Source of the DNA: UBA2277 sp035477615
GTDB taxonomy: Bacteria > Patescibacteriota > Microgenomatia > UBA1400 > MFAQ01
NCBI GenBank assembly: GCA_035477615.1
Contig: DATIKJ010000006.1
Coordinates: forward strand, 1 to 46,673
DNA: 46,673 nt
Reading direction: 5' to 3'
The position numbers and the translations under genes are program-made. Below, piece after piece: positions 1 to 7,170 of this stretch. The notes below the pieces were generated by a model. It did not search any database, was not told the DNA's origin, and saw only the letters and a list, made by a program, of their open reading frames with translations. The stretch's first letter is position 1, and every line of letters starts with the position of its first letter.

Positions 1-539
1 ACAATGTCTTGGAAAATAGTATGAATGTCGGGAGTGCCGTCAATAATTATTAAGTTTCCTTTTGCACGATATTTTTCTATGACCGGGAGAGTCTCTTTTT
101 CGTAGATGTTTAGTCTTTCGTTTATTGCATCAAGTGTGTCGTCAGCTCGACCTTCGATCTGAGCTCTTTTCTGAAGCCGCTTAAGACTTTCATCTCGAGG
201 AATTTCTAGTAGGATTACTTTGTCTATAGTGATATTTTTTTCGTTTAAAAAATAGTCTAAATACTCTGCCTGCCTGACATCACGAGGTGTGCCGTCGAGG
301 ATAAAGCCGTTTGATGCTTTCTCAATAGCTGGCTCCAAAAGACTAGTGATGGTTTCGAAAGGAACCAACTCACCGGCAGCTTGCACCTTTCCAATTAGAA
401 CTCCTTTTTCGGAACCACTAGCGGCTTCGGCACGAAGAAGGTCTCCTGAAGAAATATGTGCTAAGTGAAATTTTTCCGCAAGAAGTTTTGCTTGGGTACC
501 TTTTCCGGATCCTTGGGGACCTAAGATAATTAGATTCAT
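1..539 (-). CDS. adk: Adenylate kinase (3' end cut by window edge)
   Basis: Adenylate kinase converts ATP and AMP to two ADP in the cytoplasm. I translated this open frame by hand: it begins MNLIILGPQGSGKGTQ, with the P-loop GPQGSGKGT at residues 7-15, then the AMP-binding stretch (ISSGDLLRAE), a variant FILDGTPRD where the family usually has DGFPR, and an EGRADD LID segment with no Cys zinc site, so this is a short-LID form. About 179 codons are present before the window starts. The ATG lies one base after the secY stop, so it is cotranscribed with secY as in many spc operons. There is no Shine-Dalgarno site. Identification is confident; the Phe-to-Thr change in the DGFPR motif is the only oddity. 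Confidence 0.95.
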   Translation of the reverse strand, partial: MNLIILGPQGSGKGTQAKLLAEKFHLAHISSGDLLRAEAASGSEKGVLIGKVQAAGELVPFETITSLLEPAIEKASNGFILDGTPRDVRQAEYLDYFLNEKNITIDKVILLEIPRDESLKRLQKRAQIEGRADDTLDAINERLNIYEKETLPVIEKYRAKGNLIIIDGTPDIHTIFQDI

Positions 540-540
540 A

Positions 541-1827
541 TTAATCTAGGAACTTGTCGTAACTGTACATGTAGAGTTGAGAATTAATCGTCTTCAAAAT
601 TTCGAGAACAACTGAGACGACGATAAGGATACTAGTGCCTCCCATAGCTAAAGAAGCAACGCCGGTGGAGTTGGAAATAATAGTGGGAAGGATGGCAATG
701 AGGCCTAGGAAACTGGCGCCAACTAAAGTAATACGAGTTAAGACAAAGTTTAGATAGTCGATGGTGTTGGGACCAGGTCTTATACCAGGAATAAATGAAC
801 CAGAAGAACGGAGGTCTTTGGCAATTTTTTCGGGATTGAAAACAACAGCGGTATAGAAATAAGTGAAGGCAACAACAAGAACAAAATAAAGACCGTTGTA
901 AAGAATAGAAGTAGGAGCAAGAAGACCACTAATGGTGTTTGCAATACTGGCAAGACCCGGCTGATTGACACCGGATAAGAATTGACTGAGCATTCCAGGA
1001 ATAAGCATGAAGGAAACGGCAAAGATAATTGGAATAACACCAGCTTGATTGAGACGAAGAGGGAGATGACTGCTAGCGACGGCACCATAAGATGATGATC
1101 CTCCACGACGAGCTGATTGAATGGGAATTTCACGAACTGCTTCTCCAGTGCGAACAATGGCATAGACAGCAGCGATGGCAAAAAGAATGAAGATGATATA
1201 GGTGAAGATCTTGGTTTGATCTAGGGTGGCAATGGTTTGCATGACGTTTATGGGAATGCGAGTAACGATACCGACAAAAATAATTAAACTAATACCATTA
1301 CCTAAACCATAGTCATTTAATTGTTCACCCAACCAAATGAGAAGTGAAGTGCCAGCAGCTAAAGTAAAGACGATAGAGGCAAGCTGAAGAGGATCGGCTG
1401 TGGTAGTGAGTCCTTGTTTCTGAAGAAGAAAAATAAGAGCAATACCTTGAAGGAAACAAAGAGGAATGGTGAGAAGTCTCGTATATTGATTAATTTTTTG
1501 ACGACCATAGTCCCCCTCTTTTTTAAGAGCTTCAAGTTTGGGGACAACCATTCCAAGCATCTGGAAAATAATGGAAGCGTTGATGTATGGGTTAAGCCCA
1601 AGAGCCATGATGGAGAAATTTCCTAGAGTACCACCAGAGAAAATATCAAGTAGAGAAAGAAAAGCAGAAGAATCAAACAGTTGTTTGAGGGCTGATAGAT
1701 TGATACCAGGAGCAGGAACATGAGCGACTAAACGAAAGATGGCGATAACAATGGCGGTAAAGATTAAACGACGACGAAGCTCGGGAATCTTCATCAAGGC
1801 GCGCAAAGGAGCTAATAAATTATTCAT
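541..1827 (-). CDS. secY: Protein translocase subunit SecY
   Basis: SecY forms the membrane channel through which the Sec system exports and inserts proteins. The 428-aa product has about ten hydrophobic segments, starts with the short cytoplasmic MNNLLAPLRALMKIPELRRR region, and contains the family's plug/TM2 region (SGGTLGNFSIMALGLNPYI) and the cytoplasmic C5 loop (FNPEKIAKDLRSSGSFIPGI) that contacts SecA and the ribosome. Length is normal for SecY. It lies directly before adk, the canonical spc-operon arrangement, but a DUF2284-like gene separates it from rplO. The leader before the ATG is A/T-rich with no Shine-Dalgarno motif. Confidence 0.98.
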   Translation of the reverse strand: MNNLLAPLRALMKIPELRRRLIFTAIVIAIFRLVAHVPAPGINLSALKQLFDSSAFLSLLDIFSGGTLGNFSIMALGLNPYINASIIFQMLGMVVPKLEALKKEGDYGRQKINQYTRLLTIPLCFLQGIALIFLLQKQGLTTTADPLQLASIVFTLAAGTSLLIWLGEQLNDYGLGNGISLIIFVGIVTRIPINVMQTIATLDQTKIFTYIIFILFAIAAVYAIVRTGEAVREIPIQSARRGGSSSYGAVASSHLPLRLNQAGVIPIIFAVSFMLIPGMLSQFLSGVNQPGLASIANTISGLLAPTSILYNGLYFVLVVAFTYFYTAVVFNPEKIAKDLRSSGSFIPGIRPGPNTIDYLNFVLTRITLVGASFLGLIAILPTIISNSTGVASLAMGGTSILIVVSVVLEILKTINSQLYMYSYDKFLD

Positions 1828-1845
1828 TGGTTTTATTTTATCAGG

Positions 1846-2364
1846 TTAGGAAGGTGTTGCTTCTAGCTTTTGAGCAATTAGAACTATATTGTAAACAGAG
1901 TTTTCAGGAGTGTGTTCGAGAATAATGCCTGCCTTGGCGCAAGTAGCAAAAAGATTAACACCTAAAGCTTCCGGATTAAGAATAACTTCACCTAAAATAT
2001 CTGGTCTTTGAGGAAGCTCTTCCTCTAGAAAGTGATGGAGTTCACTGCGAATATGTCCTTGCCAGTGGCGGGGATTTCTTAGGGCTCTTTCGGTCCAGTC
2101 TGGATGGATTTCTTTTTTCTTGGCTAGATATTCGGCAAAATTAAAGCGAATGGCGGCAATGTAGACTGATTTGGAATAAGTGTCGGGAAAATAGGGCACG
2201 TGGGGAGGACAACCTTTTTTATAGTTCCAGTTGGGGCAACCTTTGGAGTGTTTGTAGTATGGATCCAAACAATGAGCTTTCATGCGAGAATCACAGATAG
2301 CCTCAACAGGACCAATTAAGATTCTGCTTCTTTCAATGTGACTAATTTCTGTTTCGACTGACAT
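1846..2364 (-). CDS. DUF2284-like Cys-rich putative metal-binding protein
   Basis: A 172-aa protein with a Cys-rich N-terminal half: C24, C32, C43 and C52, the last two in CPNWNYKKGCPPH, and another Cys at 142. The Cys spacing ending in a GCPP motif resembles DUF2284, predicted metal or Fe-S binding proteins of unknown role; this match is by eye. The C-terminal part (VILNPEALGVNLFATCAKAG) also fits that family. It sits between rplO and secY, where no accessory gene is expected, 18 bases upstream of secY. A terminator and then a TAAAAT box 7 bases before the ATG separate it from rplO, so it probably opens its own transcript with secY and adk. Function is unknown. Confidence 0.75.
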   Translation of the reverse strand: MSVETEISHIERSRILIGPVEAICDSRMKAHCLDPYYKHSKGCPNWNYKKGCPPHVPYFPDTYSKSVYIAAIRFNFAEYLAKKKEIHPDWTERALRNPRHWQGHIRSELHHFLEEELPQRPDILGEVILNPEALGVNLFATCAKAGIILEHTPENSVYNIVLIAQKLEATPS

Positions 2365-2371
2365 TGGCGTG

Positions 2372-2377
2372 ATTTTA
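2372..2377 (-). promoter_or_regulatory. Candidate -10 box (TAAAAT) for the DUF2284-secY-adk unit
   Basis: TAAAAT lies on the minus strand 7 bases before the ATG at 2364 and just downstream of an intrinsic terminator. No clear -35 is visible; the T-tract of the terminator would occupy that place. If used, the mRNA would be essentially leaderless. This is an inference from sequence only. Confidence 0.4.
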
Positions 2378-2390
2378 CACTAAGAAAAAC

Positions 2391-2412
2391 AAAAAAGCCC
2401 CAAACTTGGGCA
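2391..2412 (-). terminator. Intrinsic terminator after rplO
   Basis: On the minus strand a GCCC...GGGC hairpin (stem near 2397-2411) is followed by TTTTTT. It ends transcripts coming from the S10-spc run, placing the DUF2284 gene, secY and adk behind a terminator. Confidence 0.65.
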
Positions 2413-2423
2413 TCTTTCAGTGT

Positions 2424-2463
2424 GAGATTGCCACTCTGCCTCATCGGCGGATCGCAATGACGG
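2424..2463. repeat. REP-like palindromic element, copy 1 (ATTGC/GCAAT form)
   Basis: Starts GAGATTGCCAC and ends ATCGCAATGACGGG; the arms ATTGC and GCAAT pair. It lies in the gap between the rplO stop and the terminator, next to copy 2. Confidence 0.75.
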
Positions 2464-2471
2464 GATGGTGT

Positions 2472-2509
2472 GAGATCACCACGTCGTGAGTACACTCCTC
2501 GTGATGACA
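2472..2509. repeat. REP-like palindromic element, copy 2 (ATCAC/GTGAT form)
   Basis: Starts GAGATCACCACGTCGTGAG and ends CTCGTGATGACA. It matches the other form in its ends but the stem reads ATCAC/GTGAT in place of ATTGC/GCAAT, so pairing is kept. Confidence 0.75.
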
Positions 2510-2515
2510 GACGAA

Positions 2516-2965
2516 TTACTTGGAGAAGGTATATTTACCGCCGGCTTTTTCGATAGCTTTGATGGCACCAGCTGAGGCTGGAACGTTGATTTCAAGAGCT
2601 TTTTCGAGCTTGCCTGTAGCAATGATTTTGAAACCTCTTTTGGCCTCCTTATCACTGGTTTTGAAGGTTTTGGCGAGTAGGGCTGAGTCTATCACCGTTT
2701 TGTCGTCGAAATATTTGGAAAGGATATCAAAGTTAACAGTGATTGGCTGAAGCTTGATGACCTGGAATCTGTGCTTACCTTTGATGAAAGGAGTACGGCG
2801 AACAATAGGTAACTGACCACCTTCAAACCACAATGGGATAACTCCACGAGTTTTTTGGCCTTTTTGGCCACGACCAACGGTGTGACCGCCAACTCCAGAA
2901 CCATATCCACGACCAAGGCGTTTTTTACTGGTTTTGACTGATTTGGGAAGATTTGAGAGATTCAT
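2516..2965 (-). CDS. rplO: 50S ribosomal protein L15
   Basis: L15 (uL15) is a large-subunit assembly protein. The chosen ATG gives 149 aa starting MNLSNLPKSVKTSKKRLGRG, which matches the family start; an upstream in-frame GTG at 2992 lies inside a repeat element and is not credible. The GRGYGSGVGGHTVGRGQKGQKTR glycine-rich segment is diagnostic (quoted here in parts: GRGYGSGVGG, HTVGRGQKGQKTR). It follows rpsE with no rpmD (L30) between them. It is the last gene before a terminator. No Shine-Dalgarno site precedes the ATG. Confidence 0.97.
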   Translation of the reverse strand: MNLSNLPKSVKTSKKRLGRGYGSGVGGHTVGRGQKGQKTRGVIPLWFEGGQLPIVRRTPFIKGKHRFQVIKLQPITVNFDILSKYFDDKTVIDSALLAKTFKTSDKEAKRGFKIIATGKLEKALEINVPASAGAIKAIEKAGGKYTFSK

Positions 2966-2983
2966 ATGTATTTTATTTGTATA

Positions 2984-3010
2984 GATTGCCACGCTACGCT
3001 CGCAATGACG
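2984..3010. repeat. REP-like palindromic element, copy 3 (short ATTGC form)
   Basis: AGATTGCCACGCTACG is followed by CTCGCAATGACG. This short copy fills the gap between rpsE and rplO, exactly where rpmD lies in most bacteria. Confidence 0.75.
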
Positions 3011-3014
3011 TTTG

Positions 3015-3536
3015 TTAGGCTTTAAGTTCTTTTAAGAGTTTGTATTTCTTGGCGAGAGATTCGACTTGTTTGAGGGCTTTGAAGGTAGCTCTAGCGTTTG
3101 TGGTCTTGTTGTTTGAGCCGAGGGCTTTACAAACAATGTCGGTAACTCCTGCTGCCTCAACGACGGCACGAATAGAGGAACCGGCAATAATACCAGTACC
3201 TTTGGGGGCTGGACGGAAGAGGACTTTACTGGCACCGAATTTGGAAATGGTTTCGTAAGGGATAGTACCGTTCACTAATGGAACCTGAACTAGATCACGA
3301 TTACTAAGACGAACTGCTTTTTTGATGGCATCAGCGACGTTGGGGGCTTTGGCTAGACCAAGACCAACTTTACCTTTTTTGTCACCAGTAACGACTAAGG
3401 CAGAGAATGAAACGTTGGTACCGCCTTGAGTTTTTTTGCTAACACGACGAATTTGGAGTACTTGTTCGAAACCATCGGATTGAGGACGATCTCCTCCTCG
3501 GCCACGATTGTTGTTTGAGTTATTTGAAGGATTCAT
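3015..3536 (-). CDS. rpsE: 30S ribosomal protein S5
   Basis: S5 (uS5) is a small-subunit protein involved in decoding fidelity. The 173-aa product has a low-complexity Asn/Gly/Arg-rich N-terminus (about 20 residues), then the double-stranded-RNA-binding core FEQVLQIRRVSKKTQGG and FSALVVTGDKKGKVGLGLAKA, and the C-terminal domain with GTGIIAGSSIRAVVEAAGV. Length is typical. The ATG is 5 bases past the rplR region with an A/T-rich leader and no Shine-Dalgarno site. It is transcribed after rplR and before rplO. Confidence 0.98.
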   Translation of the reverse strand: MNPSNNSNNNRGRGGDRPQSDGFEQVLQIRRVSKKTQGGTNVSFSALVVTGDKKGKVGLGLAKAPNVADAIKKAVRLSNRDLVQVPLVNGTIPYETISKFGASKVLFRPAPKGTGIIAGSSIRAVVEAAGVTDIVCKALGSNNKTTNARATFKALKQVESLAKKYKLLKELKA

Positions 3537-3541
3537 ATGAT

Positions 3542-3889
3542 TTAGAATTTAATTCCTGATTCACGAACGGCTTCGGCTAAGGCTTTGACACGACCATGAA
3601 AACGGTAAGAACCGCGATCAAAGACAACGTTTTCGACTTTGGCTTCTTTGGCGACTTTGCCAAGTAGAGTGCCAACTTCGGTAGCTTGAGCAAGCTTGGT
3701 ACCTTTGAAGTCTTTGAGGGTTTTTGAGGTAACAGCAGCTAAAACATGTCCATCTTGTCGAATAATTTGGGCGCCTATGTGCTGGTTTGAGCGAAGCACA
3801 GTGAGACGAGGAAGTATGGTTCCGGCTAAAAGCTTGGCACGTACTCGGTGCTGTCTTCTGGCCTTAGAGGAAGTGGTGTTTTGAATCAT
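3542..3889 (-). CDS. rplR: 50S ribosomal protein L18
   Basis: L18 (uL18) binds 5S rRNA in the central protuberance. The 115-aa product has the basic N-terminus (KARRQHRVRAKL), the RLTVLRSNQHIGAQII strand region and the C-terminal FDRGSYRFHGRVKALAEAVRE motif (read as FDRGSYRFHGRVKALA then EAVRESG), all typical of the family. Order rplF-rplR-rpsE is the standard spc operon. Confidence 0.98.
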   Translation of the reverse strand: MIQNTTSSKARRQHRVRAKLLAGTILPRLTVLRSNQHIGAQIIRQDGHVLAAVTSKTLKDFKGTKLAQATEVGTLLGKVAKEAKVENVVFDRGSYRFHGRVKALAEAVRESGIKF

Positions 3890-3906
3890 TTTTGTTAATA
3901 AATTAA

Positions 3907-4455
3907 TTAAGCAGCGGTTTTGGTAGCGGTTTTGCCTTGTTTCTTGATAACAACTTCATCGGAGTAACGAATACCTTTGCCTTTGTAAGGTTCAGGTTTT
4001 TTAAGCTCACGAATGTTGGCGGCAACTTGACCGACTAGTTGTTTGTCGATACCGGAAATGTGAATTTTGTCTTGACCTTCGACAACGATGTTGACTCCAG
4101 GAACTTTTTTGAAGATAACGGGGTGACTGAAACCTAGTGAAAGTGATAATCCATCACCAGAAGCGGCTACACGATAACCGGTACCGAGAAGCTGAAGATG
4201 TTTTTCGAAACCTTCAGTAACTCCGGTGACACAGTTCTGGGCCAAACGACGAGCCAAGCCGTGAAGAGCACGGACTGAAGGAATATCGTTTTCGCGAGTG
4301 AAGTTTAGGATATTATCTGTCTGTTCGACGTTGATTCCAGCGGGAACAACAGATTCTAGAGTGCCTTTGGGGCCGGTGAATCTAAGTAGACCGTCGAGCT
4401 TTTCAACTTTGACTGTTTCAGGGAGATATAGTGGTTTGCGTCCTATGCGGCTCAT
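3907..4455 (-). CDS. rplF: 50S ribosomal protein L6
   Basis: L6 (uL6) sits near the GTPase-associated region of the large subunit. The 182-aa protein starts MSRIGRKPLYLPETVKVE and has two related alpha/beta domains; the second ends with the signature region PEPYKGKGIRYSDEVVIKK. Length and position between rpsH and rplR are normal. Confidence 0.98.
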   Translation of the reverse strand: MSRIGRKPLYLPETVKVEKLDGLLRFTGPKGTLESVVPAGINVEQTDNILNFTRENDIPSVRALHGLARRLAQNCVTGVTEGFEKHLQLLGTGYRVAASGDGLSLSLGFSHPVIFKKVPGVNIVVEGQDKIHISGIDKQLVGQVAANIRELKKPEPYKGKGIRYSDEVVIKKQGKTATKTAA

Positions 4456-4461
4456 ATTTTT

Positions 4462-4851
4462 TTACCAAATTTGACAGATAACTTCACCGCCGAGATGTTT
4501 TTCTCGAGCAGTTTTTTGGGTCATTAGACCTTGAGATGTAGTGATGATCGTAGTACCGGCACCGGAGAGGGCTTGAGGGATTTTGTCGAAACCGGAGTAG
4601 ATGCGGACACTGCCTTTACTGATACGTTTAATGCCAGTAACAGCAGGAAGATTTTTATCAAAATAACGAAGAGTAAGAATGAGTTTTTTTGATGGTTTGG
4701 TGTTTTCAACCGTGTAATCAACAATGAAGCCGTCAGCTTTTAGAAGCTTGGCGATTTCTTCACTAATGATAGTGTGTTTGGCAACGACAGTATCTTTTTT
4801 TGCTAGATAGCCGTTTCTTATAATGGTAATGAAGTCTGCGATTGTATCCAT
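4462..4851 (-). CDS. rpsH: 30S ribosomal protein S8
   Basis: S8 (uS8) binds the central domain of 16S rRNA and in E. coli represses the spc operon. The 129-aa product starts MDTIADFITIIRNGYLAKK and ends with the conserved TIITTSQGLMTQKTAREKHL and GGEVICQIW. The ATG lies just after the rpsN stop with one intervening base, indicating coupled translation. Confidence 0.98.
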   Translation of the reverse strand: MDTIADFITIIRNGYLAKKDTVVAKHTIISEEIAKLLKADGFIVDYTVENTKPSKKLILTLRYFDKNLPAVTGIKRISKGSVRIYSGFDKIPQALSGAGTTIITTSQGLMTQKTAREKHLGGEVICQIW

Positions 4852-4852
4852 A

Positions 4853-5038
4853 TTATTTTGACATTTTGTAGACGCCGGGAAGTTCGCCTTTTTGAGCTAG
4901 TTCTCTAAAACATAAGCGACATAATCCGAAGATGCGAATGACACCACGAGGTCTGCCACAGAGTTGACAACGATGATGGTCTCTCGTCGAGTGACCAACG
5001 AGTCTTTTTGATTTTTCGATTTTGCTTGTTTTAGCCAT
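4853..5038 (-). CDS. rpsN: 30S ribosomal protein S14, zinc-binding type
   Basis: S14 (uS14) of the short, zinc-binding form, 61 aa. Cysteines C24, C27, C40 and C43 (CQLC...CRLC) form the zinc site, followed by the FRELAQKGELPGV signature. It is encoded between rplE and rpsH as usual. Confidence 0.98.
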   Translation of the reverse strand: MAKTSKIEKSKRLVGHSTRDHHRCQLCGRPRGVIRIFGLCRLCFRELAQKGELPGVYKMSK

Positions 5039-5046
5039 GTTTTAGC

Positions 5047-5598
5047 TTAGTTTTCGTCTTTAGTAAAAGGCATGCCGAGAGCAGTGAGAAGTAGTAGAGA
5101 AGATTTTGCGTCTTTAGCACTAGTGGAGATAGTAATTTCCAAGCCTTGAATCCTGCCTATTTTATCATATTCGACCTCAGGAAACACGATTTGTTCGGAA
5201 AGGCCTAAGGTGTAGTTACCTGATTTGTCGATAGTGGTCTTGGAGACACCCTGGAAGTCTTTGATACGAGGCAGAACAATGGAGGTTAGTTTCTGGAAAA
5301 AGTCGTACATACGGTTGCCTCTGAGAGTTACTTTGACTCCAACAACTTCACCCTCACGAAGGTTGAAGGCAGCAATGCTGTGTTTGGCTTTAGTTTCAAC
5401 TGGAGTTTGACCGGTGATGGTCGCAATCCAGGCTTTGGTCTTGGTAAGAAGCTCTTTATCAGTCTTAAAGTCTTTGGAAGAGGTATTAATAGTGATTTTT
5501 TCCAGCTTAGGGGTCGCTTCGATCGAAGAAAGACCTAGCTCTTTTTGAAGAGAAGGGCGGATTGTTTTTAGATAGTTTTCTTTAAGAGTTTGTGTCAT
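5047..5598 (-). CDS. rplE: 50S ribosomal protein L5
   Basis: L5 (uL5) binds 5S rRNA and the P-site tRNA. The 183-aa product contains the family's KAKHSIAAFNLREGEVVGVK and VTLRGNRMYDF segment and the FPEVEYDKIGRIQGLEITI strand (in pieces: FPEVEYDKI, GRIQGLEITI). Its ATG overlaps the rplX stop as ATGA, a translational coupling signal. Confidence 0.98.
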   Translation of the reverse strand: MTQTLKENYLKTIRPSLQKELGLSSIEATPKLEKITINTSSKDFKTDKELLTKTKAWIATITGQTPVETKAKHSIAAFNLREGEVVGVKVTLRGNRMYDFFQKLTSIVLPRIKDFQGVSKTTIDKSGNYTLGLSEQIVFPEVEYDKIGRIQGLEITISTSAKDAKSSLLLLTALGMPFTKDEN

Positions 5599-5921
5599 TT
5601 TTTCTTGGTTTCACTGATGATAACTTGACGACAAAGGTGACAGACTCTGACTTTGGGTGACTGACTGGCATCGAAACCGACGCGAGTAGCTTTGCCACAA
5701 CTGGGACAGACGAGTGCGACTGAAGCAGTAGAGATAGCTCTTGGAAGAGTTACAATACTACCCGCCTCGTTACCTTTGGGCTTAATGTGTTTTTTATAGA
5801 CATTGAGACCTTCGACTAAAACTTTTTGATCTTGAGGAAGAACTTTAAGGATTTTTCCTGTGCGACCTTTGTCTTTGCCGGCAGTGATTTTTACAGTGTC
5901 GTTGATTTTAAATTTAAACAT
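5595..5921 (-). CDS. rplX: 50S ribosomal protein L24 with a four-Cys zinc motif
   Basis: L24 (uL24) initiates large-subunit assembly. The 108-aa product has the KOW motif near residues 8-25 (DTVKITAGKDKGRTGKI) and a C-terminal zinc-finger-like set C72, C75, C94 and C97 (CPSC...CHLC) found in many L24 proteins. The stop overlaps the rplE start. A REP-like element separates it from rplN. Confidence 0.97.
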   Translation of the reverse strand: MFKFKINDTVKITAGKDKGRTGKILKVLPQDQKVLVEGLNVYKKHIKPKGNEAGSIVTLPRAISTASVALVCPSCGKATRVGFDASQSPKVRVCHLCRQVIISETKKK

Positions 5922-5946
5922 TTTGTTTTTTTATTTTTTTGTTTTT

Positions 5947-5983
5947 AGATTGCTTCGTCGCTTCGCTCCTCGCAATGACGGGG
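5947..5983. repeat. REP-like palindromic element, copy 4 (ATTGC form)
   Basis: AGATTGCTTCGTCGCTTCG is followed by CTCCTCGCAATGACGGGG. It lies in the 66-base gap between rplN and rplX, inside the ribosomal operon, and is the copy closest to the widespread bacterial repeat with CGTCATTGCGAGGAGCGAAG. Confidence 0.8.
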
Positions 5984-5987
5984 TGGG

Positions 5988-6362
5988 TTAGACAACTTCT
6001 GGTGCTAATGAGGCAATCTTGGTAAAACCAGCGTCTTTGACTTCGCGGGCGATAGGTCCAAAGATACGGGTAGCAAGGGGTTGTTTACCGGCGATCGAGT
6101 CGATAATAACGACTGCGTTGTCATCAAAGCGAACATAGGTGCCATCTTTGCGGCCAGTTTCTTTGCGGCAACGAACAACGACTGCTTTGACGACTTGTTT
6201 GTCTTTTACAGTACCATTGGTGTCGGCACCTTCGACGGCAGCAGTAACTATGTCGCCAACGAAACCAAAGCGTCGATGAGAACCACCATGTACCAAAATT
6301 ACTTTGACAAGTTTGGCACCGGAGTTGTCGGCAACATTGAGGACTGATCTTAGTTGAATCAT
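5988..6362 (-). CDS. rplN: 50S ribosomal protein L14
   Basis: L14 (uL14) lies at the subunit interface. The 124-aa product starts MIQLRSVLNVADNSGAKLVK and carries the conserved RFDDNAVVIID and TRIFGPIAREVK regions. Its ATG overlaps the rpsQ TGA as ATGA. Confidence 0.98.
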   Translation of the reverse strand: MIQLRSVLNVADNSGAKLVKVILVHGGSHRRFGFVGDIVTAAVEGADTNGTVKDKQVVKAVVVRCRKETGRKDGTYVRFDDNAVVIIDSIAGKQPLATRIFGPIAREVKDAGFTKIASLAPEVV

Positions 6363-6586
6363 AGAACTTTTGTTATTTGCCAGTGCTTGTTTTTGCTAAT
6401 AGGTCGGGTTTCTTCGAGACGGACACTGTCGCCTTCTTTGGCTCCGATTTCGTTGTGAGTAGAATATGACTTGTTGACCTTAATACGTTTGAGATATTTG
6501 GGGTGAACTTTGAAGTGAACTACATCAACTACTGCAGTTTTGGTCATTTTGGCGCTTTTGACGGTTCCGATTAAATGTTTTTTCAT
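6359..6586 (-). CDS. rpsQ: 30S ribosomal protein S17
   Basis: S17 (uS17) binds the 5' domain of 16S rRNA. I place the start at the ATG giving MKKHLIGTVKSAKMTKTAVV (75 aa), which matches the family start; the longer open frame upstream overlaps rpmC. It has the OB-fold core with EGDSVRLEETRPISKNKHW. The ATG is one base after the rpmC stop and the gene end overlaps rplN. Confidence 0.96.
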   Translation of the reverse strand: MKKHLIGTVKSAKMTKTAVVDVVHFKVHPKYLKRIKVNKSYSTHNEIGAKEGDSVRLEETRPISKNKHWQITKVL

Positions 6587-6587
6587 A

Positions 6588-6749
6588 TTATTTTGATTTT
6601 GATAGCAACTGAGCAATTTCAACCTTGGTTTTTTTGTGAGCGTTGGTGTTTTTTTCTTGACCAGCTTTGATCTTTAATTTGATATCAGATAACTTAATCT
6701 TTAACTCGTCTAGGGTTTGTGTAGTTGTTTCAATCTTTATTTTAGGCAT
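6588..6749 (-). CDS. rpmC: 50S ribosomal protein L29 (53 aa)
   Basis: A short reading frame translated by hand: it begins MPKIKIETTTQTLDELKIKL, continues SDIKLKIKAGQEKNTNAHKK and ends with TKVEIAQLLSKSK. The LDELKIKLSDIKLKIKAGQE helix and following basic helix match L29 (uL29), which sits at the peptide exit and binds trigger factor and SRP. Its place between rplP and rpsQ is the conserved one. The start overlaps the rplP end by 8 bases and its stop is one base from the rpsQ ATG. Divergent and small, but context makes it secure. Confidence 0.93.
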   Translation of the reverse strand: MPKIKIETTTQTLDELKIKLSDIKLKIKAGQEKNTNAHKKTKVEIAQLLSKSK

Positions 6750-7155
6750 TGTCTTTTTCTATAAATTTGGTTTTAACGGAGAGTTTGTGACTAGCAAGAC
6801 GAATAGCTTCGGCGGCAACCTCACGACTGACACCTGAGAGTTCCATAAGGATCTGACCAGGTTTGACGACGGCAACATAAGCTGAAACGTCCGATTTTCC
6901 TGAACCCATACGGGCACCAGGAGTTTTCCAACCAATTGGCTTGTGAGGAAAAACTCTAAGGAAGAATTTACCGACACGTTTGGTGTGGTGAGTAATTGTA
7001 CGACGAGCAGATTCAATTTCAGCAGCAGATACCCAACCACAAACTTCACTTTTTATACCAAATTCACCATAGGCTAAAAAGTTGCTTCTGGTGGCAACAC
7101 CACCCATGGAACCTCGGAATTCTTTTCTATATTTGCGTCTTGATGGTTGTAGCAT
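6742..7155 (-). CDS. rplP: 50S ribosomal protein L16
   Basis: L16 (uL16) helps position tRNA in the A site. The 137-aa product starts MLQPSRRKYRKEFRGSMGG and has the conserved FFLRVFPHKPIGWKTPGARM (two parts: FFLRVFPHKP, GWKTPGARM) and GSGKSDVSAYVAVVKPGQI regions. It overlaps the rpmC start. Confidence 0.98.
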   Translation of the reverse strand: MLQPSRRKYRKEFRGSMGGVATRSNFLAYGEFGIKSEVCGWVSAAEIESARRTITHHTKRVGKFFLRVFPHKPIGWKTPGARMGSGKSDVSAYVAVVKPGQILMELSGVSREVAAEAIRLASHKLSVKTKFIEKDNA

Positions 7156-7170
7156 AGTCTTTGTAGTTTT

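Noticed and set aside
2424..2509. Possible CRISPR array
   Set aside because: Only two non-identical palindromes side by side, no regular spacers and no cas genes; they belong to a dispersed REP-like family.
2966..2992. Upstream GTG start for rplO
   Set aside because: It lies inside a REP-like element and adds residues not found in L15; the ATG at 2965 matches the family start.
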